Source: Streptomyces tagetis | GTDB lineage: Bacteria; Actinomycetota; Actinomycetes; Streptomycetales; Streptomycetaceae | Reading direction: 5' to 3' | DNA length: 64,000 nucleotides | Assembly (NCBI RefSeq): GCF_018069565.1 | Contig: NZ_JAGPNL010000004.1 | Span: forward strand, 62,001-126,000 | Part shown: positions 8,643 to 16,462 of the stretch, piece by piece | Layout: the number at the start of each line of letters is the position of its first letter | How positions within the stretch are numbered: the stretch's first letter is position 1 | Program-made: the position numbers and the translations under genes | The notes under the pieces: model-generated | What the model was told of the DNA's origin: nothing | Databases searched by the model: none | What the model saw: the letters and a program-made list of their open reading frames with translations, nothing else

Positions 8643-8837
8643 TCAGCGCCAACTGTGCGGGGCGCGGAAGCCGGGCTCGCGCTCCAGGCGGCGCCAGCCG
8701 GCCCGGACCCGACCGTGGTGGCCGGGGGCGATCTCGGCGGGGCGGGCGGCGGCGCGGGCCAGCAGGAGGGCCGTGATGGCGGCGACCTCCTCGGGCTCGG
8801 CGTGGCCCTTCTCGACGCGGATGTCGGCAGTGCTCAT
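8643..8837 (-). CDS. accE: Acyl-CoA carboxylase epsilon subunit
   Basis: A 64-residue protein matching the small AccE epsilon subunit that, in actinomycetes, tightens and activates the alpha-beta acyl-CoA carboxylase complex. It contains EPEEVAAITALLLARAAAR, a helix typical of the family, and ends with PHSWR. It lies 45 nt downstream of accB on the same strand, the usual actinomycete order. Assignment rests on length, the helix and the fixed position after accB. Confidence 0.92.
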   Translation of the reverse strand: MSTADIRVEKGHAEPEEVAAITALLLARAAARPAEIAPGHHGRVRAGWRRLEREPGFRAPHSWR

Positions 8838-8882
8838 GGTGTGAGTCTTTCTGGGTGAGGGGTCCGCGGGGTGTCCGCCGGG

Positions 8883-10466
8883 TTACTGGGGCGGGTTGCC
8901 GTGCTTGCGGGACGGCAGGTCGGCGTGCTTGGTCTGGAGCATCGCCAGGGACCTGACCAGGACCTCGCGGGTCTCGGCGGGGTCGATGACGTCGTCGACG
9001 AGGCCGCGCTCGGCCGCGTAGTACGGGTGCATCAGCTCGGCCTTGTACTCCTTGACCATGCGGGCCCGCATGGCCTCGGGGTCCTCGGCACCCGCGATCT
9101 GGCGGCGGAAGATGACGTTGGCGGCGCCCTCGGCGCCCATCACGGCGATCTCGTTGGTGGGCCAGGCGTAGGTGAGGTCGGCGCCGATGGACTGGCTGTC
9201 CATGACGATGTAGGCGCCGCCGTACGCCTTGCGCAGGATGAGCGAGATCCGCGGGACGGTGGCGTTGCAGTACGCGTAGAGGAGCTTGGCGCCGTGGCGG
9301 ATGATGCCGCCGTGTTCCTGGTCGACGCCGGGCAGGAAGCCGGGGACGTCCAGCAGCGTGACGATCGGGATGTTGAACGCGTCGCACATCTGGACGAAGC
9401 GCGCCGCCTTCTCGCTCGCCTCGATGTCCAGCACACCGGCGAGGGCCTGCGGCTGGTTGGCCACGATGCCGACGACCTGTCCGTCCAGGCGGGCCAGGGC
9501 GCAGATGATGTTGCGCGCCCAGCGCTCGTGGACCTCCAGGTACTCGCCGTCGTCGACGATCTCCTCGATGACCTTGGTCATGTCGTACGGGCGGTTGCCG
9601 TCGACCGGGACCAGGTCCAGGAGGGCGTCGCCGCGGCGGTCCGCCGGGTCGGCGCACTCGGTGCGCGGCGGGTTCTCCCGGTTGTTCTGCGGCAGCAGGG
9701 AGAGGAGGTAGCGCACCTCGGCGATGCACGTCTCCTCGTCGTCGTAGGCGAAGTGGCACACGCCGCTGGTCTCGGCGTGCACGTCGGCGCCGCCCAGGCC
9801 GTTCTGGGTGATCTCCTCGCCGGTGACGGCCTTGACCACGTCCGGACCGGTGATGAACATCTGCGAGGTCTCGCGGACCATGAAGACGAAGTCCGTCAGC
9901 GCCGGACTGTAGGCCGCGCCGCCCGCGCACGGGCCGAGCATCACGCTGATCTGCGGGATGACACCGGACGCCCTGGTGTTGCGCTGGAAGATGCCGCCGT
10001 ACCCGGCGAGCGCCGAGACACCCTCCTGGATACGGGCGCCCGCACCGTCGTTCAGCGAGACCAGCGGAGCCCCCGCCGCGATGGCCATGTCCATGATCTT
10101 GTGGATCTTGGTGGCGTGGGCCTCGCCCAGCGCCCCGCCGAAGATCCGGAAATCGTGCGCGTAGACGAAGACCGTCCGGCCCTCGACCGTGCCCCAGCCG
10201 GTGACCACACCGTCCGTGTACGGCCGCTTCGCCTCCAGACCGAAACCACTCGCCCGGTGCCGGCGGAGCTGCTCGACCTCCTGGAAGGAACCCGGGTCCA
10301 GCAACAGCTCGATCCGCTCACGCGCCGTCAGCTTGCCCTTGGCGTGCTGCGCCGCCGTCGCCTTCTCACCCGGCCCGGCCACGGCCTGCGCACGGATGTC
10401 GTGCAGCTCGGCCACTCGCCCGCGCGCGTCCGTCGGCTCGCCCGGCGCCTCATCCAAAACGGTCAT
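8883..10466 (-). CDS. accB: Acetyl/propionyl-CoA carboxylase beta (carboxyltransferase) subunit
   Basis: A 527-residue biotin-dependent carboxyltransferase that moves the carboxyl group from carboxybiotin to acyl-CoA, making malonyl- or methylmalonyl-CoA for fatty acids and polyketides. Two crotonase-fold halves are evident: GAGARIQEG (141-149) and GPCAGGAAYSPALTDF (178-193) in the first, QPQALAGVLDIEASEKAARF and GGAYIVMDSQS in the second. Residue 420 is Ile; in S. coelicolor Ile at this position marks AccB (accepts acetyl-, propionyl- and butyryl-CoA), whereas Asp marks propionyl-specific PccB. The biotin-carrying alpha subunit is not in this window. There is no Shine-Dalgarno; TAAGGT six bases upstream suggests a leaderless mRNA. 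Confidence 0.96.
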   Translation of the reverse strand: MTVLDEAPGEPTDARGRVAELHDIRAQAVAGPGEKATAAQHAKGKLTARERIELLLDPGSFQEVEQLRRHRASGFGLEAKRPYTDGVVTGWGTVEGRTVFVYAHDFRIFGGALGEAHATKIHKIMDMAIAAGAPLVSLNDGAGARIQEGVSALAGYGGIFQRNTRASGVIPQISVMLGPCAGGAAYSPALTDFVFMVRETSQMFITGPDVVKAVTGEEITQNGLGGADVHAETSGVCHFAYDDEETCIAEVRYLLSLLPQNNRENPPRTECADPADRRGDALLDLVPVDGNRPYDMTKVIEEIVDDGEYLEVHERWARNIICALARLDGQVVGIVANQPQALAGVLDIEASEKAARFVQMCDAFNIPIVTLLDVPGFLPGVDQEHGGIIRHGAKLLYAYCNATVPRISLILRKAYGGAYIVMDSQSIGADLTYAWPTNEIAVMGAEGAANVIFRRQIAGAEDPEAMRARMVKEYKAELMHPYYAAERGLVDDVIDPAETREVLVRSLAMLQTKHADLPSRKHGNPPQ

Positions 10467-10472
10467 GTAGCG

Positions 10473-10478
10473 ACCTTA
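10473..10478 (-). promoter_or_regulatory. -10 box of a likely leaderless accB promoter
   Basis: TAAGGT (TANNNT type) is followed by six bases and the accB ATG at 10466, with no ribosome site between. Confidence 0.5.
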
Positions 10479-10760
10479 CGGAGCACACCAAGGAAACCGG
10501 CCCGTCGACTCCGTACAGTCTCCGTGGCGTTTTCCTGGCGCCCCTGAACAGAACCCCGGTCCACGGCAGCCTTTTCGACTGCCGGGAGGGTCCCGGGCTT
10601 GTAGGGGTCACACAAATCACTCCGGTGGAGAGCCGCCTCACATCGCCCGCGGCCCGTACCTCCTCCCGAGTGACGCCCGCGCGTCCGGCATCGGCGGACG
10701 GGCGGTCTTCGGCCATCCTGCCGCGTGGCGCGTGGACACATCCGGGGCGACCGCCATAAC
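10479..10760. other. Intergenic region between divergent accB and YceI-like gene
   Basis: No gene is supported in this stretch. It holds upstream promoter sequence for accB on the minus strand and leads into the TTGAA-motif cluster before the YceI-like gene on the plus strand. Confidence 0.5.
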
Positions 10761-10820
10761 GTTGAATATTGAACGGAATGCGTCTACAGTCGAGAGCGTT
10801 GAACTGATTGAACATTCAAC
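10761..10820 (+). promoter_or_regulatory. Cluster of TTGAA motifs upstream of YceI-like gene (candidate operator)
   Basis: An AT-rich island in GC-rich DNA. It contains GTTGAATATTGAAC (10761-10774), GTTGAAC (10798-10804) and the palindrome TTGAACATTCAA (10808-10819). Such TTGAA/TTCAA palindromes are typical of MarR-family operators; no marR gene is adjacent, so the regulator is unknown. Confidence 0.55.
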
Positions 10821-10875
10821 TTCATCGGTCGTACGCCGCACGGCGTCACGTCCCCGTCCCCTTCAGGAGCACGTC

Positions 10876-11481
10876 ATGGGCATCTTCAACCGCAGCAAGT
10901 CCGCCGACTCCGCCGACTCCGCCGCCCCGGTCAACCCCGACCTGGCCGCTCTGACCGGCGAGTACACCATCGACCCGGCCCACACCACGCTCGGCTTCGT
11001 CGCCCGGCACGCGATGGTCACCAACGTCAAGGGCAAGTTCAACGAGTTCAGCGGGACCCTCCACCTGGACGGTGCCGACCCCTCCCGCTCCACCGCCGCC
11101 CTGGACATCACGATGGAGAGCATCGACACCGGCTCGGCGGACCGCGACGGCCACCTCAAGAGCGCGGACTTCTTCAAGACGGAGGAGTTCCCCCAGATGA
11201 CCTTCCGCTCGACCAAGGCGGAGGCCCTGGGCGGCGACGACTACCGCATCACCGGTGACCTCACCATCCTCGGCACCACCAAGCCGGTCACCATCGACCT
11301 GGAGTTCAACGGCGCGGCCACCGACCCCTTCGGCAACGAGCGCGTCGGCTTCGAGGGCAAGACCGAGATCCTGCGCTCCGAGTGGGGCGTGACCTGGAAC
11401 GCGGCCCTGGAGACGGGTGGCGTGCTGGTCTCCGACAAGATCAAGCTGAACTTCGACATCTCCGCGATCAAGCAGGGCTGA
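10876..11481 (+). CDS. YceI-family lipid-binding-like protein
   Basis: A 201-residue YceI-family protein (lipocalin-like beta barrel that binds isoprenoid or other lipids). Hallmarks are TGEYTIDPAHTTLGFVARHAMV near residue 30, NEFSGTLHLDGADPSRS, DGHLKSADFFKTEEFPQMTF and GVLVSDKIKLNFDISAI at the end. ATG 10876 is preceded by AGGAG at 10865-10869 with 6-nt spacing. There is no signal peptide, so it is cytoplasmic here, unlike E. coli YceI. The short N-terminus MGIFNRSKSADS is Ser-rich. It stands alone, with a TTGAA-motif cluster upstream and a terminator downstream. Substrate is unknown. Confidence 0.93.
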   Translation: MGIFNRSKSADSADSAAPVNPDLAALTGEYTIDPAHTTLGFVARHAMVTNVKGKFNEFSGTLHLDGADPSRSTAALDITMESIDTGSADRDGHLKSADFFKTEEFPQMTFRSTKAEALGGDDYRITGDLTILGTTKPVTIDLEFNGAATDPFGNERVGFEGKTEILRSEWGVTWNAALETGGVLVSDKIKLNFDISAIKQG

Positions 11482-11500
11482 GGCCCGCTGCCGCACGGAC

Positions 11501-11533
11501 GGCGGGGCCGGCGCACACCGCGCCGGCCCCGCC
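11501..11533 (+). terminator. Terminator after YceI-like gene
   Basis: A perfect 13-bp GC stem (11501-11513 with 11521-11533) around a 7-nt loop, 19 nt after the stop codon. Confidence 0.85.
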
Positions 11534-11630
11534 TCCGCATGTCCTGCCGCCTCCGCATGTCCTGCCGCCTCCGGACGGCCCGCTTTCGGGGCCCGCCTCT
11601 CGCGGTCGGCCTCTCGCGGTCGGCCTCTCG
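11531..11630. repeat. Two short tandem duplications
   Basis: An 18-bp unit (GCCTCCGCATGTCCTGCC) is repeated twice at 11531-11566 with a partial third copy. A 14-bp unit (GCCTCTCGCGGTCG) is repeated twice at 11595-11622 with a partial third. Both lie in the non-coding gap between convergent genes. Confidence 0.8.
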
Positions 11631-11657
11631 GGGCCCGCCCGCCCCGGTCCGCCCGGC

Positions 11658-13007
11658 TCAGAAGCCGCCGCCGAAGTCCCCTCCGCCGCCGAAATCTCCG
11701 CCCCCGCCGCCGTCCCCGCCGCCGAAGCCGCCCCCGAAATCGCCGGGGTCGAAGTCCGCGCCCGAGACGTCGCCGCCCTGGTGGCCGCCGAAGTCGCCGT
11801 ACCCGCCGCCGTACCCGGCCGCGTAGGACGGACCGGCCATCATGCCGCCGAGCACCGTGCCGACCAGCAGTCCGGGCAGGATGCCCCCGCCGAAGTAGCC
11901 GCCGGCCCAGGGGCCGTACGCCGGGCCCGCGTCCCAGTACGGGCGGCGGCCCAGCTCGGTGTCGACCTCGCGGACCATCGGGTCCAGGCCGTCGGCGAGC
12001 CGGGCCTGGTCCGCGGCGCAGACCGGCACCTCGCGGGTGGCGCCGCCCGGCGGCGTCCAGGCCGCGTCGACGACCGAGGGGCCGTGGCGCGGGTCGAAGA
12101 AACAGGGCGGGCGACGCTCGGGCAGCGGCCGGCCCTCCCGGCGGGCGGCGAGCTGCGCCAGCGCGAAGCGGCCGTCCTCCAGCGACTCGGTCACCGGACG
12201 CACGTCCTCCGGCCGCCGGGCGTCGGCCATGGCCGTCTTCGCCTGCTCGTAGGCGTCCAGCGCCCGTTCGTAGTCGGCGCGCATCGCGTCGTCGGCGCCG
12301 GGCTCGGAGGGGTGGAAGTCGAGGCGGTCCAGCTCCTCGCCGAACGCCGTGATGTCCTCGTCGACCACCACCCGCAGCCGCTCCAGCGCCGCCCGCTGCT
12401 CCTCCTCGCGGCGGCGCCGGCTGCGGCGCACCAGGGCGTAGCCGCCCGCGCCGGCCACCACCACGACCGCCCCCGCGGTGAGCAGGGTGGTCGTCGACAC
12501 CGAGCCGCCGGAGGCCCACGTCGAGGGCGCCGAGCCGTGCACGCTGCGCAGCGCCGCGTCCACGAAGTCGTTGAGCTGGGCCTTGGGATCGGCCGTGCCC
12601 CGCACCGAGCCGACCAGGTTGGAGACGCCCTGCCGGCTGAGCACACTGCCGTCGGCGCGCGCGTCGAAGCGGTCGCCGAGCCGGATGCCGTACAGGCCGG
12701 TGAGCCCGGCCTGCGTGCGCAGGTGCTGGAAGAGGTCCTGCGTGGGGTAGCCGGCCGGGAGCACCACGACGAGCACCGGTTTGTCGGCGTCCTTGATCTT
12801 GTCGGAGAGCGCGTCGGCGTCGGCCTTGGAGAGCAGGTGCGAGGCGTCCGGGTCGACGTAGACGGGGCGATCACGCAGGGCCTGGGCGATGGTCGGGGTG
12901 TCGGTGACCGCCTGCGCTCCGGGCGTGCCGGCCGTCAGCACCGCGAGGGCGGCGACGACGGGCACGATCAGCAGGCGTACGAGGAATTGCGTACGGGCGC
13001 CCTTCAT
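11658..13007 (-). CDS. Secreted/membrane TPM-domain protein with Gly-rich tail
   Basis: A 449-residue protein. Residues 1-33 are a signal peptide (FLVRLLIVPVVAALAVLTAG, then AQA cleavage). A TPM domain follows (KADADALSDKIKDADKPVLVVVLP), a fold linked to photosystem repair and phosphatase activity in other taxa. A TM helix (TTLLTAGAVVVVAGAGGYAL) and a charged coiled-coil-like stretch RRSRRRREEEQRAALERLR come next. The C-terminus is Gly/Phe/Asp-rich and ends in repeated DFGGGF-type motifs. ATG 13007 has no Shine-Dalgarno; TACGTT lies 7 nt upstream within a 14-bp palindrome, so the mRNA is probably leaderless. Function in Streptomyces is unknown. Confidence 0.85.
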   Translation of the reverse strand: MKGARTQFLVRLLIVPVVAALAVLTAGTPGAQAVTDTPTIAQALRDRPVYVDPDASHLLSKADADALSDKIKDADKPVLVVVLPAGYPTQDLFQHLRTQAGLTGLYGIRLGDRFDARADGSVLSRQGVSNLVGSVRGTADPKAQLNDFVDAALRSVHGSAPSTWASGGSVSTTTLLTAGAVVVVAGAGGYALVRRSRRRREEEQRAALERLRVVVDEDITAFGEELDRLDFHPSEPGADDAMRADYERALDAYEQAKTAMADARRPEDVRPVTESLEDGRFALAQLAARREGRPLPERRPPCFFDPRHGPSVVDAAWTPPGGATREVPVCAADQARLADGLDPMVREVDTELGRRPYWDAGPAYGPWAGGYFGGGILPGLLVGTVLGGMMAGPSYAAGYGGGYGDFGGHQGGDVSGADFDPGDFGGGFGGGDGGGGGDFGGGGDFGGGF

Positions 13008-13020
13008 ACGTTCGAACGTA
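13007..13020 (-). promoter_or_regulatory. Palindrome over -10 box and start of TPM-domain gene
   Basis: TACGTTCGAACGTA is a perfect 14-bp palindrome. Read on the minus strand, its first six bases form a TANNNT -10 box and the ATG follows 7 nt later. A protein bound here would block transcription start, so it is a candidate operator. Confidence 0.55.
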
Positions 13021-13084
13021 CCCGAATTTCCCCTGCGCCGAGACTCCGGCGGGGCCCGGCGCAGGGGAGGGAGCGGGGCGGCGC

Positions 13085-14689
13085 TCAGCGGGCCGGCGCG
13101 ACCCCGGCGCGGAGCAGGCCGTAGGTGTAGGCGTCCTCCAGGGCCTGCCAGGAGGCGGCGATGACGTTGTCGGCGACGCCGACCGTGGACCACTCCCCCG
13201 TCCCGTCGGCCGTGGAGATGAGCACCCGGGTCGTGGAGTGGGTGCCGTGCTTGCCCTCCAGGATGCGGACCTTGTAGTCCACCAGGCCCAGCTTGGCCAG
13301 CTCGGGGTAGATCTTCTCCAGCGCCACCCGCAGCGCGCGGTCCAGCGCGTTGACCGGGCCGTTGCCCTCGGCGGTGGCGACGATCCGCTCCCCCTTGGCC
13401 CAGAGCTTCACCGTGGCCTCGTTGGCGTGGGTGCCGTCGGGGCGGTCCTCGGCGATCGCGCGCCAGGACTCCACGTCGAAGTACTTCAGCGGGCCGCCCT
13501 CGACCTCGGCGCGCAGCAGCAGTTCGAAGGAGGCGTCGGCGGCCTCGTAGGTGTAGCCCTGGAGTTCGCGTTCCTTGACGCGCTCGACGACCCGGCCGAC
13601 CAGCTCGCGGTCGCCGCCGAGGTCGATGCCGAGTTCCTTGCCCTTCAGCTCGATCGAGGCGCGGCCGGCCATGTCGGAGACCAGCATCCGCATGGTGTTG
13701 CCGACCTCTTCGGGGTCGATGTGCTGGTACAGGTCGGGGTCGACCTTGATGGCGGAGGCGTGGAGTCCGGCCTTGTGCGCGAAGGCGGAGAGGCCGACGT
13801 AGGGCTGGTGGGTGGAGGGGGCGAGGTTGACCACCTCGGCGATGGCGTGCGAGATGCGGGTCATCTCGCGCAGCCGGCCCTCCGGGAGGACCTTCCTGCC
13901 GTACTTCAGCTCCAGGGCGGCGACCACCGGGAACAGGTTGGCGTTGCCGACGCGCTCGCCGTAGCCGTTGGCGGTGCACTGGACGTGGGTGGCGCCCGCG
14001 TCGACGGCGGCCAGGGTGTTGGCCACGGCGCAGCCGGTGTCGTCCTGGGCGTGGACGCCGAGCCGGGCGCCGGTGTCGGCGAGGACGGTGGCGACGACGG
14101 CCTGGATCTGCGCGGGGAGCATGCCGCCGTTGGTGTCGCAGAGGATGACCACGTCGGCGCCGGCCTCGGAGGCGGTGCGGACGACGGCCTTGGCGTACTC
14201 GGGGTTGGCGCGGTAGCCGTCGAAGAAGTGCTCGCAGTCGACGAAGACCCGGCGGCCCTGTGAGGTCAGGAAGGCGACGGTGTCGCGGACCATCTCCAGG
14301 TTCTCGTCGAGGGTGGTGCGCAGGGCCAGCTCGACGTGCCGGTCGTGAGACTTGGCGACCAGGGTGATGACCTGGGCGCCGGACGCCAGGAGCGCCTTGA
14401 CCTGCGGGTCCTCGGAGGCGGTCCCGCCGGCCCGGCGGGTGGCGCCGAAGGCGACGAGCCGCGCGTGCCGGAAGTCGATCTCCTGCTGGGCGCGGGCGAA
14501 GAACTCGGTGTCCCGGGGGTTGGCGCCCGGCCAGCCGCCCTCGATGAATCCGACGCCGAAATCGTCCAGGTGCCGTGCGATGGCCAGCTTGTCCGCGACG
14601 GTGAGGTTGATGCCCTCCCGCTGCGCGCCGTCGCGCAGGGTGGTGTCGAAGACGTGGAACGAGTCGTCGAGCTCGTTGGATGCGGTCAT
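13085..14689 (-). CDS. cimA: Citramalate synthase
   Basis: A 534-residue enzyme of the isopropylmalate/citramalate/homocitrate synthase family, expected to condense pyruvate with acetyl-CoA to (R)-citramalate, a threonine-independent route to 2-ketobutyrate and isoleucine. The TIM barrel opens with FDTTLRDGAQREG (residues 14-26); GVHAQDDTGCAVAN provides metal-binding His; ANGYGERVGNANL and HKAGLHASAI mark the linker; a LeuA-dimer-like regulatory domain closes the protein. The length and HVFDTTLRDGAQREG fit the ~530-residue cimA subgroup better than leuA. AGGAG at about 14699-14703 precedes ATG 14689. The gene lies behind a leader peptide and terminator-like hairpin. Confidence 0.9.
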   Translation of the reverse strand: MTASNELDDSFHVFDTTLRDGAQREGINLTVADKLAIARHLDDFGVGFIEGGWPGANPRDTEFFARAQQEIDFRHARLVAFGATRRAGGTASEDPQVKALLASGAQVITLVAKSHDRHVELALRTTLDENLEMVRDTVAFLTSQGRRVFVDCEHFFDGYRANPEYAKAVVRTASEAGADVVILCDTNGGMLPAQIQAVVATVLADTGARLGVHAQDDTGCAVANTLAAVDAGATHVQCTANGYGERVGNANLFPVVAALELKYGRKVLPEGRLREMTRISHAIAEVVNLAPSTHQPYVGLSAFAHKAGLHASAIKVDPDLYQHIDPEEVGNTMRMLVSDMAGRASIELKGKELGIDLGGDRELVGRVVERVKERELQGYTYEAADASFELLLRAEVEGGPLKYFDVESWRAIAEDRPDGTHANEATVKLWAKGERIVATAEGNGPVNALDRALRVALEKIYPELAKLGLVDYKVRILEGKHGTHSTTRVLISTADGTGEWSTVGVADNVIAASWQALEDAYTYGLLRAGVAPAR

Positions 14690-14783
14690 GTCTCAGGCTC
14701 CTGTGTTGGATCTCGGTCTACCGGAATGACCGGTTCCACCGTCCCTATGATCCCTCGCGCTCCCCTCCCGGCTTGAGGTGGGC

Positions 14784-14819
14784 CGGGAAAACGAAAAACC
14801 TCTCGCGGGTGCGAGAGGT
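14784..14819 (-). terminator. Attenuator hairpin upstream of cimA
   Basis: A perfect 9-bp stem (14798-14806 with 14811-14819) and 4-nt loop, followed on the minus strand by TTTTTCGTTTT. A U-rich intrinsic terminator is unusual in this genome and lies 108 nt before the cimA start and 55 nt after a short leader reading frame, the geometry of an attenuator. Confidence 0.7.
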
Positions 14820-14873
14820 CTGCGCGCGGGTCGAGGACGACGGTGTCCGCCCGTACCTGGTCGTACGAGACGG

Positions 14874-14909
14874 TCACTGCGGACCGGCGCGCCTGCTGCC
14901 AATAATCAT
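14874..14909 (-). CDS. Candidate cimA leader peptide (MIIGSRRAGPQ)
   Basis: An 11-codon reading frame, ATG at 14909 to TGA at 14874, encoding MIIGSRRAGPQ. It has two consecutive Ile codons (both ATT, rare in this genome) directly after the start and lies 55 nt before a U-rich terminator hairpin in front of the isoleucine-pathway gene cimA. I infer ribosome-mediated attenuation responding to isoleucyl-tRNA. No good ribosome site is visible, which lowers confidence. Confidence 0.45.
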   Translation of the reverse strand: MIIGSRRAGPQ

Positions 14910-15067
14910 GGCGAACGAGAGCACGAGGGCAGTTTGGCACAATCCGCCCGCCGTCTCACCGCCGTCTCAAAATGCGGGCACGGGGGCGGGCGGGCGCGGA
15001 CGGGGCCCGGGTGACCGGAGTGCCCGGCCGGTCCGGGCGCTCCACCACCCCGGTACGGACCGGCCCT
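14910..15067. other. Upstream part of the cimA-ilvE intergenic region
   Basis: No gene is supported. It should hold the cimA promoter. GC-rich except for a short AT-richer stretch around 14900-14945. Confidence 0.45.
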
Positions 15068-15096
15068 CCGCCCGCCGGAGTGGCACCGGCGGGCGG
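15068..15096 (-). terminator. Terminator of ilvE
   Basis: A perfect 11-bp GC stem (15068-15078 with 15086-15096) and 7-nt loop, 22 nt beyond the ilvE stop. Confidence 0.8.
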
Positions 15097-15117
15097 ACAG
15101 GGGTCGGGCCGGGGCGA

Positions 15118-16206
15118 TCAGGCCAGCGTGTGCATCCAGCCGTGGGTGTCCGGGGCGGTGCCGCGCTGGATGTCGAGCAGGCTCCGGCGCAGTCGCCGGG
15201 TGACCTCGCCGGGCTCACCGCCGCCCTGCTGCCACTCGGCGCCGGCCCGCTTGACGGTGCCGACCGGGGTGATCACGGCCGCGGTGCCGCAGGCGAAGAC
15301 CTCGGTCAGGGTGCCGTTCTCCGCGTCGCGCTGCCACTGCTCGACCGAGATCCGGCCCTCTTCCGCCTGGTAGCCGAGGTCACGGGCGACGGTCAGCAGG
15401 GAGTCGCGGGTGACGCCCTCCAGGATGGAGCCGGTGAGGGAGGGGGTGACGATCCGGTCGCCGTAGACGAAGTACAGGTTCATGCCGCCCAGCTCCTCGA
15501 CCCAGCGGTGCTCGACCGCGTCGAGGTAGCAGACCTGGTCGCAGCCCTTGGCGGCGGCTTCGGCCTGGGCGAGCAGGGAGGCGGCGTAGTTGCCGCCGGT
15601 CTTGGCGTCGCCCATGCCGCCGGGGACGGCGCGGACGCGGTCCTCGGAGACCCAGATGGAGACCGGCTTCACCCCGCCGGGGAAGTAGGCGCCGGCCGGG
15701 GAGGCGATGACCAGGAAGAGGTACTCGTTGGCCGGCTTGACGCCGAGGCCGACCTCGGTGGCGATCATGAACGGGCGCAGGTAGAGGGATTCCTCGCCGC
15801 CGTGCGCCGGGACCCAGCCCTGGTCCTGGCGGACCAGCGCGTCGCACGCCTCGACGAAGGTCTCCACCGGCAGTTCGGGCATGCCGAGCCGGCGGGCGGA
15901 CGCCTGGAAGCGCTGGGCGTTCTTCTCCGGGCGGAAGGTGGCCACCGAGCCGTCGGGGCGGCGGTACGCCTTCAGGCCCTCGAAGATCTCCTGCGCGTAG
16001 TGCAGGACCATGGTGGCCGGGTCGAGGGAGAGCGGCGCGTACGGGACGAGCCGGCCGTCGTGCCAGCCCCGGCCCTCGGTCCACCGGACGGTCACCATGT
16101 GGTCGGTGAAGTGGCGGCCGAACCCGGGGCTGGCCAGGATCGCCTCCCGCTCGGCGGCGGAGAGCGGGTTGGCGGAGGGCTTGAGCTCGATCGTGGGCGT
16201 CGTCAT
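15118..16206 (-). CDS. ilvE: Branched-chain amino-acid aminotransferase
   Basis: A 362-residue fold-type IV PLP aminotransferase performing the last step of valine, leucine and isoleucine synthesis, with glutamate as amino donor. Lys202 in GDAKTGGNYAAS is the PLP Schiff-base lysine. HYAQEIFEGLKAYR (70-83), LYLRPFMIAT and VFACGTAAVITPVG are class IV signatures. Length matches the ~360-residue actinobacterial enzyme. Start is ATG 16206. It lies just downstream of leuB on the same strand, 256 nt away with a hairpin between, so it is probably its own unit. Confidence 0.96.
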   Translation of the reverse strand: MTTPTIELKPSANPLSAAEREAILASPGFGRHFTDHMVTVRWTEGRGWHDGRLVPYAPLSLDPATMVLHYAQEIFEGLKAYRRPDGSVATFRPEKNAQRFQASARRLGMPELPVETFVEACDALVRQDQGWVPAHGGEESLYLRPFMIATEVGLGVKPANEYLFLVIASPAGAYFPGGVKPVSIWVSEDRVRAVPGGMGDAKTGGNYAASLLAQAEAAAKGCDQVCYLDAVEHRWVEELGGMNLYFVYGDRIVTPSLTGSILEGVTRDSLLTVARDLGYQAEEGRISVEQWQRDAENGTLTEVFACGTAAVITPVGTVKRAGAEWQQGGGEPGEVTRRLRRSLLDIQRGTAPDTHGWMHTLA

Positions 16207-16378
16207 GGATGTTGTCCTTCACCGGTTGTCGTGACGGGCCGCGGTTCACGCCCGTACCGGCGGCGGCCGGTGGTAGGACGTCCGAGCATTCCCTCGTGCG
16301 GCGACTACTCCGCGTTCGATTATCGCGCGGGGCGGCGCCGGAGGAAACGGGGTGAATGCGGCCCAGGGGTCGATGGTC

Positions 16379-16413
16379 GCACCCGGCGGGGACAGGCGAA
16401 AGCCGCCGGGTGC
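16379..16413 (-). terminator. Terminator of leuB
   Basis: A perfect 11-bp stem (16379-16389 with 16403-16413) with a 13-nt loop, 50 nt downstream of leuB on its strand. Confidence 0.7.
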
Positions 16414-16462
16414 CTTGTGGCGGACCCGGCGGCTTCGAGAGGTGGGTGTCGAGCGGCGCGGG

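Noticed and set aside
14780..14910. T-box riboswitch upstream of cimA
   Set aside because: I see no T-box sequence or specifier-loop architecture; a peptide leader with a terminator fits better.
14686..14940. 84-codon minus-strand frame across the cimA leader region
   Set aside because: It runs through a U-rich terminator and ends over the cimA start; it is not conserved-looking and has no domain.
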